Positions 45,613 to 57,000 of a stretch of DNA of 64,000 nucleotides are shown here, piece by piece. Numbering within the stretch: the first letter of the stretch is position 1; each line of letters starts with the position of its first letter. The notes beneath the pieces are model-generated. The model saw only the letters and a list, made by a program, of their open reading frames with translations. It ran no database searches and had not been told where the DNA came from. The stretch is from contig JAUGWO010000041.1 in NCBI GenBank assembly GCA_049724395.1, forward strand, positions 1 to 64,000. The letters run 5' to 3'. The position numbers and the translations under genes were made by a program. Origin of the DNA: Spongospora subterranea f. sp. subterranea (Eukaryota > Endomyxa: Phytomyxea > Phytomyxea > Plasmodiophorida).

Positions 45613-46954
45613 ATGTTTTTGGAATGGGTGATCGTGTTGCTGCTTGCAGCAGCACATTTATTTAGTCCTGCAGAGTGTTCCGAAGCTGTCACCTCTATAG
45701 GTGGTCCAACAGCTTCGGGAACAGCTCCTGTACAGATAGCTGCGACCCCTGTGGCGGTTTCCTCTGTACCTGCACCAGTTCCCGCTGTCCCTGCACCCGT
45801 TCCTCATGTACCAGTTCCCCCTGTAGCTCCAGCAGATCCTCGTGTCGCTGCACCCGTTCCACCCGTTGCTGCACCTGTTCCACCAGTAGCTGCCCCCGTT
45901 CCTCCTGTAGTTCCACCAGTTCCTCCTCAACCCCCATTTATCCCAATATCGAGGTTTGCGCTGTTTTCCCAACGGTTCAGCAATTTTGGTCCTTTTGCAC
46001 CAATTTTAGACTGTGATGGAGTCCCTCTTGCTCCACTTACTGCCGACTTCCTACCACATCCTCGGCTAATTCCCGAACTACCTCCACCTCCTCCTCCTCC
46101 TCCAGTGCCCGTTCCAGTTCCTCTTGCGGCGGCCGTCATTCCTCCCCTGCCTCCAATCCCCCCAATTCCTCCCATCCCGCCTATCGTTCCAATCATTCCT
46201 CCTCTTCCTCCAATTCCAATCATTCCTCCTCTCCTCCAATTCCCCCATTCCTCCTATCCCCCCTATTGTTCCAATCATTCCTCCTCTTCCTCCAATTCCC
46301 CCTATTCCTCCTATCCCCCCTATTGTTCCAATCATTCCTCCTCTTCCTCCAATTCCCCCTATTCCTCCTATCCCGCCTATCGTTCCAATCATTCCTCCTC
46401 TTCCTCCAATCCCCCCTATTCCCCCCATCGCACCTGTAGTTCCAATCATTCCTCCTCCGCCTCCAATTCCCCCTATCCCTCCCATCCCGCCTGTCGTGCC
46501 ACTTATTCCCCCTCCGCCTCCAATTCCCCCTATTCCTCCCATCCCGCCGCCAGTACCACTTGTGCCTCCTCCGCCTCCAATTCCTGCCGTTGCTCCCATC
46601 CCGCTGGCCGTGCCAATTAGGCCTCCCCCGCCTCCGATTCGTCCTGTTGCTCCCATCCCCCGTGTCGTGCCAGCTAGACCTCCTCCGCCTCCAATTCCTC
46701 CCCCAATCAGGCCCCCTCCTCCTCCAATCCCTTCTGTTGTTGCCATCCTCCCTGTTGTGCCAATCAGTCCTCCTCTGCACGTCCCTATTCCTCCAATCCC
46801 TCCTGTCGCCCCCAGGCCTCCTGTACCTCCAGTTCCCCCAGTCGCTGCTCCAGTCACTCCAGTTGCTGCTGCAGTTCCCCCGGTCGCTGCTCCAGTTACT
46901 CCAGTTGCTGCTCCAGTTTCCCCAGTACAATGCCGCCAATGCGGGACATCGTAA
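45613..46954 (+). CDS. Secreted proline-rich tandem-repeat protein, frame broken inside the repeat
   Basis: Signal peptide MFLEWVIVLLLAAAHLFSPA, then Ala/Pro/Val repeats (VAAPVPPVAAPVPP), a short globular-looking linker (SRFALFSQRFSNFGPFAP), and from about 46135 a 57-bp unit encoding about 19 residues of the type PIIPPLPPIPPIPPIPPIV, repeated some eight times and grading back into VAAPVTPVAA before QCRQCGTS. Two single-base deletions relative to the unit, near 46228 and 46244, move the ORF that starts with the signal peptide into a Ser/Asn/Tyr-rich frame (SNHSSSSSNSPYSSYPPYC) that stays open to about 46620, while the Pro frame continues in parallel to 46954. Either a sequencing error or a true switch. 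Cell-wall or matrix-type protein is the natural guess. Confidence 0.65.
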
Positions 46955-48992
46955 CCCTACAATCCACGAGGAAGCGATGACTCTTACAATAAAGCAAATA
47001 ACCAATTTGTTACCCAAATATGAATTTGAACTAGTAGTACTTTGAAGTTGATAGAAGATGCAATGTGTGTTGGCATGCGCTGCACAAAGGTTCAAGTCTT
47101 TGAACCTACCGGTAGCTGCACCAGTAGCTGCTGTATCACAATCATTGATCCTGTGTGCGGCCCATGCCTTCCACTGAGGTCTTGACTACAGTACCACGGT
47201 TGACAGTTAGGGACATGATATCATGGCTATGCAATGCCACACCCCAATCTGGTCTATTCTTCATCATCAGCAATTTTAGGAGGTTTAACAAATGGCTCCA
47301 CAAATTTAAGTTTGAGCGTACTCACCCATTTTAAATACGGATCCTCAAGTGCACATTCATATCCAATTTTGACGCTCAGGCAAGTGCCGATGAGGTTACA
47401 ATTCCAAAGTAAACGTTGTTCTCACAAGACAAAACGCGAGCTGTAGGCTATACCAAGTTCTAAGGTCAATGTTTTGAATGACCATTCAGACAAGTGAAGT
47501 AAGCATTTGGCATTCAGTAGTTTCGACACTGTATTTATGCGGTTTTCTGACCAGAAGTAAAGCTTTTAAGATATATCTATCAATTCAAGAGGCACTCATC
47601 GTGGAATTGAGACATATCGCATCTTTCGAAGATCACCGGTTGATGTCGCAAATTAAACGAATGCATAACGTCAAGTGGCTTTGCACCCGCTGTTTTTGGT
47701 GTGCGCCGATCAAAACCGCATTTTGCAAGCTCTGCGGTGTCTTCATGAGGCTGTAGAAGAAACAGAGACTTTAATGCCAGCATTACGAGAGATAAAATGC
47801 CCGAATGCACCAAAAAATGATGTGTATCATGCATCAAACTTTTTGACCATCAAAAAACGAGTAAAACACTCCACTGCAGGAAATATATTACTATTTCTCA
47901 CAACAACTTCACTGATTGTTTTAACAGGCCTATCATGCCCACAGCAACTGTTCATAAAACCATTCCGTTATCAAGAAACGCGAAAACGTGTAAGAAACGC
48001 ATATCACTACATATTCGTAAAGATTTTTGACCACATCCAGTGAAAGCTAAAAAAGAATTGAAAAAACAGTACCGGGCGATCAGGTGGGGCAATACTGTTT
48101 TCCTTTTTATGCCTGATCAAATGATCATAACCATCGGGGACCCTGATTAAGAGTAGAAACACTTTCTAGAATACGCATTTACTAATGTTCGGTGTAAGCA
48201 CAAACCCCATAGGGGGCGAAATTGGGGCTACAGAAACTGCTTTGCGTAGATGACTGTAATCGACGTACGGTAGTATTGTTTTATCTAAATGAATCAACTG
48301 CTTGCTACACGACTTGTTTGTTATTGCCTCTGCTGAAGTGTAGAGTGCTCTGGCGGCGGTCACTCATTAGGTCAACGTGAACGGGCAGTAACAACGCGTT
48401 CCAACACAGGAGCGGATGACGACTTTTTTCAAGCATCGTAAAAGGCAATGGGCGCGATAGAGCACAGTAACGACAGATAATGCTGAGTGAATTTTCGTTA
48501 CGTCGGTATACCTGGAAAGGTTTCCCCTCTCCGAACCTCGTCTCTGTTGATGTAACGCCATAGTGCTGTGCAACAGTTGAAGGTCCAGTCTTCAGTGAAT
48601 GACAGCAGGAGGGCCATTGGAAGTCGGTCCGTGTCCATTCCGTGACTGGAAAACACACTCAACCAGTCAAATTTGTGACGGGGGGAAGGCCCAAAATAGG
48701 CATGTCCAGACTAGGAATGCTACATGTCTGCCCTGACCGACTGAAATCCTTGCGTAGCCGGCATCCTTCACTATGCAATATCTTGCCAGACCTTGGAGTA
48801 GACCTTTGGTGTTTCACACTTGCGCCGTCGGGTGCGATCCGACATTATTTTCTTGAGGTTGAGGAGCGACTCAAATTGCGATTGCGTCTTGGAACCACCC
48901 GGTACGATCGGCTTAATGATCCTATAATATCGGAATGTGGTACCTGATAAAATGCCATTCTCATAGCATTATTCATATTATCCTGTCGCTTT
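46955..48992. other. Intergenic, no gene recognised
   Basis: A short perfect-stem hairpin (aggttcaa...ttgaacct) lies at about 47086-47106. An open frame at 47675-48043 has a hydrophobic segment (AGNILLFLTTTSLIVLTGL), and one at 48642-48947 precedes the KOW gene, but neither shows family motifs or good exon links. Confidence 0.3.
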
Positions 48993-49610
48993 ATGGCGGC
49001 GTCAGGAAATAGTTTCGCGGATCCTGGAGCAACTGCATCAATTAATGTCGAATCCTGGCTCAACCAGCGAGTTTTCATCCGCAAAGGCAGATATGTTGGA
49101 CACCTCGGACACGTCACCGATTTCTATCATGGAAAGTTTCGAGTTCTGGTTGGAGACGATACTGTGAACAAGAATGCATCACAACTGGAAATATTCGATC
49201 CATCGCAACATCTCTCGACGTTAGAAATTCCTGGATTGCTGAAAACCTCAAGAACTGGCGGGAAAGCTGCCCCCAGTCTAATTGGTTCTAGAGTTCGTAT
49301 ATTGACCGGAAAGTTTAATGGTTATTGCGGTTTTGTAAGCAAAGGAGGCAATGGGTATTTCGCTGTTGAAATTGAGGGCGGTATGGGCGATCCTTCTGCA
49401 ACGGTTATGAAGCGAAGCTCAGAGTTAGTCATTCTTTCGGGGTCAAGTAAACTCAATTCCGGGGAGGTCAGCTCCACTACAGGAGAAGACGTTCGAAAGG
49501 CAGCAGTAATTTTATTGAATCTGATGCGACCAGATTCACCTGCTCAGAAGAACATATGTCGAGAGCCAGATGCCTGCGATACCATTGAGGGTTGTTCAAC
49601 GCACTGCTGA
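48993..49610 (+). CDS. Small protein with two KOW-like motifs
   Basis: 205 aa, single exon. Two SH3/KOW-like segments: NQRVFIRKGRYVGHLGHVTD (about residues 28-50) and GSRVRILTGKFNGYCGFVSK (about 100-125), each a basic beta strand, K/G-x-x-x-G turn and following strand, as in KOW motifs of Spt5 and ribosomal proteins. The C-terminus is polar with a late Cys-rich tail. It lacks the NGN domain of Spt5 and is far too short to be Spt5, so likely a nucleic-acid- or ribosome-binding accessory protein; no specific orthologue assigned. Converges with the Hel2 gene. Confidence 0.55.
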   Translation: MAASGNSFADPGATASINVESWLNQRVFIRKGRYVGHLGHVTDFYHGKFRVLVGDDTVNKNASQLEIFDPSQHLSTLEIPGLLKTSRTGGKAAPSLIGSRVRILTGKFNGYCGFVSKGGNGYFAVEIEGGMGDPSATVMKRSSELVILSGSSKLNSGEVSSTTGEDVRKAAVILLNLMRPDSPAQKNICREPDACDTIEGCSTHC

Positions 49611-49846
49611 TTTCTAATGTTCAGTGCAAAGGTGATCAGGTACTTGATCAATAGTAGAGTTCTCGATAACTCTGTACGCATTTAGAGACGGCTGCGATAA
49701 GTACCAAGTTGATCGCCAAGCCTAATAAATTAAATAAAATGTACCCCTTAGCTACTTCCTAATACATTTGGCTTTACTAGCGTGAATAACGAACACATCA
49801 CTCAAATCTGATTGATATATCAATAATAAACTAAGGAAACCCCATC

Positions 49847-52701
49847 TTATCCAAATTGGACAAGAGTCCTCTTTTTCGATTTCCGATGTTTTCGGGAGGA
49901 TTCTTGCGGTTCGCTGGTATCCATTAAGATATCAGCCGATACTGATGAAGCATCAATACTTTGAACTGATCGTTCACGGCCGGATTTAATGTTGCTGAAC
50001 AAGGTGACAACGAAGTCGACAAGAATGTACAGATCGACGGCAGACATGACAGTAAGAATTTTCACAAAACTTTGGCGTACTGAACTATATTCGGCGTTTT
50101 GGGCCAACCTCAACGCAACTTGGAGTTGCGTAATGTGATGAACAGCAACACCGAGGTTGTTGAGCGGCAAGCCGAGGTCGAGATCAGAGACTGTGATGGT
50201 GCGAGCTTGATTTCGGGATCTCCTGAGCGCGGAAGCAGTAACCGGAATGGCATCACCGGAAGCGAATCTGTTGCAGCTATCAGCACAAAGAACAGCAATA
50301 TTGGCCTTTTCTACTACCTATCCTGAAAAACTGAAATGCTGTCTCTGACGAGCGCCACGGCGAACTCTAACCGCCTGGCAACAACGGCGGGCAATTGAAT
50401 GGTTTTTACATTAAGACAGTGAACTGATTCTAGAAGAGTGGTCCAATGGTATTCATCAGACGGATTCATGACTGCGTCGATGGCCGACCCCACTGAGGAC
50501 AAGCAAGGAAAGGAGTCCATTGTCGGAGGCGCTCCATTAAATTGATTCCGGGTCGATGGCTGAGATGGATGCGATGTAACCCAGAGAGGAGCTTGCGATG
50601 GTGTCGAAGAAGCATTATTCGCTTGTTGCACCCTTTCAGAAACTGTTGGCACCCTCTCAGGAGCTGTTGGATGGTGGGTAGAAGCGACACGAGAGCTGCT
50701 TGCATGATAAAAAATTAATCATAAAATTATACGAGATGAGTCTCAACATATTGATTTACCTTGAATTTGGAGTAGTTCGAGGCATTTCTACCTGAGCCCG
50801 ATACACCAAGAAAAGCGCTTGGCGTTTACCTTCCTCTGGAAGCAATGCTATCAATTCTTCCAAAATATCCTGCGTTTCCAAGCTCAATCCGCCAAACGCC
50901 TCAATGAAAAACGCCAGGAAATCAGCCGCTTTGACATCATTTCTGCACAAAAAATCTTGTGATACTTCCTTAACTTTTCTATAAGCAGGACCATCGTTTA
51001 GAAACTTCTTCATTTTCGTGATTAACGCTTTGTTACGACGTTTGGCTTCATCTGCAGGACAGGGACCAGGAATTGGATTTACAGGACGGACGAGATCACG
51101 TTTCGGCACAGCAGGAGGGTTTCTGTTCTGAGAAACGTGGTTGGATTGGCGCGAACGAGCAAGCGGGGCATCAGGTCTTGAGAGTTGAGGCACTATTCTA
51201 TCGGTTCGTATCAAACCATTATGCGCTTGCTGCAGGGAAGGAAATGCATCTGCCCCCGAAAGGGGTTGATCGAAACGGCGGTACACTCCCCAGCCGCCCA
51301 AGCTGGTGGTCGGTGTTGACGTTGATGCAGATGGGAATTCCTCCTGGTCATGAATTGGAAGCATCGCTGGCGTTGGGGTATTTCGAGATTGAGGATCCTC
51401 AAAATTGGTAACCCCGGGTGTGCGGTACACCAAATCAACTGTTAAAAATTCGCATGTAAACAGAATCGAAAAATTTCTTGGAACTGTAGAAGCGGAAAGC
51501 GGAACAAACCTTGCACATTCCCCATCGCACGTTTTTCTTTCTGTGTTAAGCTACCACTATGGACGGAAAGGCGATGCGCTTTCAACTCTAGCTCCGTTGG
51601 AAACGCCACAAATCTCGCCAACCTGCACTGTTGATCGTCACAAAGGAAATGACGACTCCGAAAATGTGCTTCTAAGCTGATCATTTAGTGTTAGAATTTG
51701 CGACAAGAAGCAATGTAATAAAACGGATACTCTTGGTATGTCTTTTCGTATATTTTCTTGGGATCGGATCCACGCTTGAAACAGAAATGACAATGATAAT
51801 GTTCCCGTTCCATATGATTAAATAATTCGTCTGACCCGAAAAATCCAGTTCGACAAAAATCACAGGTCGGATGAGGTTCCTGCACGGAAATATGTAAATC
51901 AATGACAATTAGTAAGTAATTTGACAGATTACACCTGAGCAGGCTGAGAATTCGAGCGCGGACGCCCATGTTTATTATGCTGCTTGAACGCTGTCGAGAC
52001 AAAAAGGTGATTTGAAGAAACTACATAACAATAAAAGCCAATACCTTCATCATTGAATAAACGTAACTCGCCGACAAAAGCTTTGCGATGCAATGCACAA
52101 ACCTTCAAGGATTGTGAGAAGTAACACATACAGGACGTTAAATTACCATGCAGAATTGCAAGTGATGCTTCCTTTTCAGATGCGCTTGAAGGGCGTCTAG
52201 CGAAAGAAAATCGAAATTGACTCCTACTTGATCACATTTGACGCAATGAAATGTCAGCAATTTGCTATATTTTGCAGCCTGATGAACAATCTGATGAGCT
52301 TCTGAATCATCAAATGGAACAATGTTAAAATCACCAAATCAGCTGAAACGGCACGTGCGCCGATACTCTCAAGTGAAACTAAGTTCTGCTGGGAATAATC
52401 GTTGTAGGATACTGCGTCAGATGCATTCCTAAACACCACGTCTGGCCATGCAGACTTGCCTACATTGTGACAGAAATTTTAGATGGAAACATAGATCTTC
52501 AATTTACAATCGCCCAGAGCAGGCAGCAAGCTTACAGAAAGGACAGCATCGTGGCGCTGCTAGATGTCGGGTTATTTTAACCACACAGGTCGCACATATT
52601 TGGCCATCATGGGCACACGGAACGGCCGCAGCGTCATTCATTGCGAAGGCGCACACAAGGCACATTCGCCCATCGTCGGCCGACCTCTTTGTGGGTTCCA
52701 T
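49847..52701 (-). CDS. HEL2: Hel2/ZNF598-type RING E3 ubiquitin ligase
   Basis: Senses collided ribosomes and ubiquitinates small-subunit proteins to start ribosome quality control. N-terminal RING: C14-x2-C17, C29-x-H31, C36-x2-C39, then CCPFC at 52-56. Following exons carry the family's zinc-finger array: LTFHCVKCDQVGVNFDF, LQAHLKRKHHLQFC, HPTCDFCRTGFFGSDELFNH, ERE-HYHCHFC, EAHFRSRHFLCDD, FPTELELKAHRLSVH. The C-terminal half has a long disordered Pro/Ser/Asn region, a helical segment (NKALITKMKKFLNDGPAYRK; DFLAFFIEAFGGLSLETQDI; LEELIALLPEEGKRQALFLV) and ends KKRTLVQFG, resembling the short hydrophobic tail of family members. A GT-AG intron joins VFQD|RFASGD near 50270-50320. Gene symbol by homology to yeast Hel2; exact exon borders between 51.4 and 52.5 kb not all resolved. 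Confidence 0.85.
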
Positions 52702-54081
52702 CTGTGGCAGCCCTGGTAGACACGAATCCCCTGATGCTGATTAACCAAAGGAACGCGTGAATACAAGGACAGAACAGAATGTCACTTTGTCGTTGCCGCG
52801 CACAATTGACGCGGAGAGTTTCGATACATGATGTTTCAGCGGCAGTTCACACCCAGACAGCGGCGCAAACTATCTGCTGTCCGCTTTCTTCGATCAGGAT
52901 TTTTTTGAAGCCCCATCAGGCCATTACGTTGGGAAAAATGAAGACATCTGACTTTTTATTTTTGTTAGGTTATACAGTACAAGATTTTCCGCAAAAAAAA
53001 CGCTTACGGGAACCGTCCATTTGCACGCCTAGCCTAAATCAAAATTTATCACAGCACTCATCAAAGGGACGCCCGACTTGGAACAAACCTACGGGCCTAT
53101 ATTTGATGGTACTACAGCAACCTTCAGTATATCTGCTGTTTGTCAAGATTTCTTGCTCGTGCTGGCTCAATTGAATTTATCACGTTGGGCGATTTACCCA
53201 TGAGAGTTGTTCCATTGTATGACGTGTGATCTCTAGCAGCGGTCAGCGGCAGCGTGTCCTGCCCAATCTTTGAATGCCCTTCTAAACCCACATGAGCAAG
53301 CATCAAAGGATATTCCGTCCATTGATGCTTCTCAGAAAAAGTCTACAAGCGCCCCATATGAGTTTTTTTTCAGTCAAAATGCTTCAAATGAGGCTCAGTT
53401 TCTTCATGCAACAAAAACTGGAAGTTCGGGAGTTGAACCGTGACTGGTTTGCACTGTAAACTTGTGACATCAGTAAACTGGGTTAATACCGCAGACTATG
53501 GTTTCAGCCTCGAATGAATTCTCAAACGTGCCTGTTAAAAACGTAGAATCCCGAGTATAGTGCTGATTCCCTGTGGAACTAAATCGCATTTGTCTCCAGA
53601 GCGAAACTGGTGACATTTTTCACCCATTGAAACCAGGTTGGCGGTGAATCGCTGTCTTGACGAAATGTCTGTAACAACCCGATGCTACCTCTGAGTGATT
53701 GCTGAAAGAAACTGTCGCATTTTGTTCCGTCGTTCCTCGCGTTTTTGTCCCCCTTTTGTTTCTAACCAGAATATCTCCTGATTACATATAGCCCAAACAC
53801 GTGCCAAGAGTGCGAAGATGAACCCGCCTGGGTCTCACAACTTTCTCCTGATTGGCAACAGACACGAATTGATCATTGTGCAGACACCATGAGAATCTAC
53901 ATACAGTAGCCACCATCTTGGAGACGCGTGTAACCGAAATGTGGTTGCGCCTTTCTCCCATATCTGGTACTATACACAATACCACCACGAACTATCGGTT
54001 TCCTTTTCCCAGACCTGATTTTCTTCTATCAGGAAGGAGAGCGACATGTCACCTCTGACTTGGTGAAGCTTCTAAGATCGC
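52702..54081. other. Intergenic between Hel2 and the GAF gene
   Basis: No gene recognised; a 130-codon frame at 52779-53174 lacks recognisable motifs. Likely contains two divergent promoters. Confidence 0.35.
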
Positions 54082-57000
54082 ATGGACCAGCATGGTCAAC
54101 CCAATCTGTCCAATGATATGGATGGTGACAACAATCAATGGAGGCAGATGTTTGCAACGCTGACTGCCAAAATATCGCAAGAGGCAGATGAGGATGTTCG
54201 GAAAATACTGCAAGATTCTGCCTATAGTGCTCAGGAACGCAATGTAGGGTCGGTATTGGCAGCTTCCACATCCAAGCCAAAACTGGTTTCTGAAATACCT
54301 CCCAAACAAAACAATAACGACACGATAGGAGGAAGAAGCCATGAAGAATTGTCGAGCGATGTTGAAGCACTTCAAACAAAAGTTGATTTTTTGACTCAGA
54401 AATTGGAAAGAGAACGGGAGCTGAATACTTCTCTGAAATCGGAACTTGTTCAATTGAAGGACAAATTACAAGACGAAGTGAACAAGCAAGAAAGCTTGAC
54501 CATGACGCAAAATTCTAGATTTGAACAGACAATATCTGCAATTTTAGAGATGCTCAAAGCAATTCATAGTTGCGGGTCGGAAGCATCCATGGAGAAGGTG
54601 ATGCAAACTGCTATTGGAGGACAGCTGGTTAAACTATTTGATACCTCATCTCGACGAATTCGAGATTGTCCACAGTCGGTGCAAGATGCGGCGAACACTA
54701 AGCAAGAGACGCAAAGTGAGGAGACCTTGTGCATTCCGATTGTAGAAGGCAGCGAAGGCTCCGTCAGAAATGTCCTTCAGGTTGGCTCAATTGCGGAATC
54801 GTATGGAATCATGATTGCGAGAATAGCATGTGAATCTTTGCGAATCCGCCTCAGTTTAGCCATTGCAAAAGATAAAGAGACGTCTATCACCGAGAGATGC
54901 GAGACTCTGGTGTCAATGGTTAGCATTATTGGCAACGTGGAGTCCGAACGCGCTCGTCATCCGTCAATGATTACATGGGCTCAGGAGCAGCTCTCGGCGA
55001 CACTAAAATGCCAAACTTGTAGGATCTGGCTTATTGACGAGACGACAAATGAGCTATTGTCATATACTGGAGATCCTGCAGTAGAGCATCGAGAACAGGC
55101 TGGAACCGGTATAATTGGATATGTTCAAAACACTAAGCAATATCTTATTAACAATGGATTATTGTCCCTTCATCCTCGTTTCAATGCAAAAGTTGATGCT
55201 CCTAAAGGGATCGACATTCAGCGTTGCTCTTCACTGCTGTGTGTTCCTGCTGCCGAAAATTCCGATGGAACTGTTCATGCAATCATACAATTTCTGAACA
55301 AGCGAGACTCTCAAAAGTTCACAAATTCAGACCTCGAAACTGCTCAAATATTTTGCCGACGTCTTTGCAGTGCCATTCGCCGAGAAAAGAGGGCCTCGGC
55401 AAGAAGTGACCAAAGAGAGAAGGACCTGAGCAATGCCACCATACAATGCGAGCAGTGGAAGGCGCGTATGACAGCTTGCGAATCAATGTCAAACCTATTT
55501 GGGACCGAGGGCCTGGATCTGTACCCAGGAAATTTCTCAAGCAAGGTGACAAGTGCATTGATGGAAGCTTTGAACGCGGACGTGGTCACCATCGCAGCTG
55601 TCATGCCTCGTCATTTACTCCCGTTCCGATTCGAGCGTGTTGATAAGATCTCTAGTTCCGCTGCGTTCAGGAAGCTCGCGAAACAGGCTATCGATACTCG
55701 AAGCATTACGTCCAGAGCAAATGTCAACGTAGCCAAAGTATCCCAACCCCTAGTTTTAATCTGTGGACCGCTGTTGGTAACAACAAGCAGCTTGTGCATA
55801 CAAAAAAGCTAACTAGTTTTTGAATCAGGTTGGATTCCTTAGGGCGTGTTATTGCTACTGTTCTGGCCGGTGTAAAATCTTCGAAATACGGTCCTCATAG
55901 CAGTGTAATCATTTCAATATTTAGCGCAATGTGTGGTGCATTTCTAGACCGCAAACACAGCCAATTAAATGCTGCTTTCACAAATCGTATGCCCTTAAAA
56001 GACGAGGAAGAATCTAGTCGCAGTCTTCGGGCTAACAAGGAAAATGCGCCAACACATCATTTGGTACGACATCAACCGTCGTCTTTAAGAATTGATTCTC
56101 TCCCTAGAGCGCCATCATTTACCGAACTGGATGAACATCTGAGCTCTGAAGATGAGGCAAATCCGCCACCTTTTTCGAGGACATCTTCAGTAGGTACTGC
56201 TGAAACCGATGCCCTAGGCCTCCAGGAACAGAGGGAATTCGCTGCCGATGGCGGTGATGGTGCTTTAGCCCTAACTTCCACAGGAAGCGGGTCGGTCTCA
56301 GAATGGCGTGATTGGATGACAAACGAACTTCCAAGTGATACTGAGCCCGAAGACAAGCCCAAACACATATCAACCACTGACGAAGCGCGGATCAAAAGCT
56401 TTGCGCTTCTACATGCTGGTTCTGTGTCCAATGTATATGATGTCCCCGGCCCATCGTCTCGAAATCGAAGCGGTTCTATTCGTAGAAACCTCAACAGGGA
56501 CACATCCCGGTCAAGACTCGTTCAAGTGGCTCCACCGAAGCTGAAGGAAACAAAGTCTAGTTCAAAGCTGACGAATCCTGCCCCGTATAGGCGACTATCC
56601 CGAATGCAAAGTGAATCGAGGGATCTTGATGAAGTGAATGAAATTCGCGCCGCACTTTACATTGAAAGCGACGATATCTTCGATACCGTTGAATTTACAG
56701 GAGGAGAAGTTGAATATGTACACCCAGATGGCGACGAAACCTCAGATCAAGTTTTCGGGTTGACCATGCAAGTTCCTCGTCCGAAGCATGATCGAGTTAT
56801 ATCTTTTGACCAAGGTCCATCGTTCTATCTCGACATTTTATCACATGATGATGAGGACACATCTATGAAAAAACAGCCAGATCGCAAGTTCAGCTTGCCG
56901 GTTGAAGATGTGGCAAATGATAAATCTACTACTTTCGACCTAGTAAAATCACATTCGATCGAGCTGGAAACAAAGAACATAGACAATTCTCGGTTTATCA

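Noticed and set aside
46078-47095. Long Gly-rich and Arg/Asn-rich minus-strand frames
   Set aside because: They are antisense shadows of the 57-bp proline repeat; no start context, signal peptide or non-repeat domain supports them.
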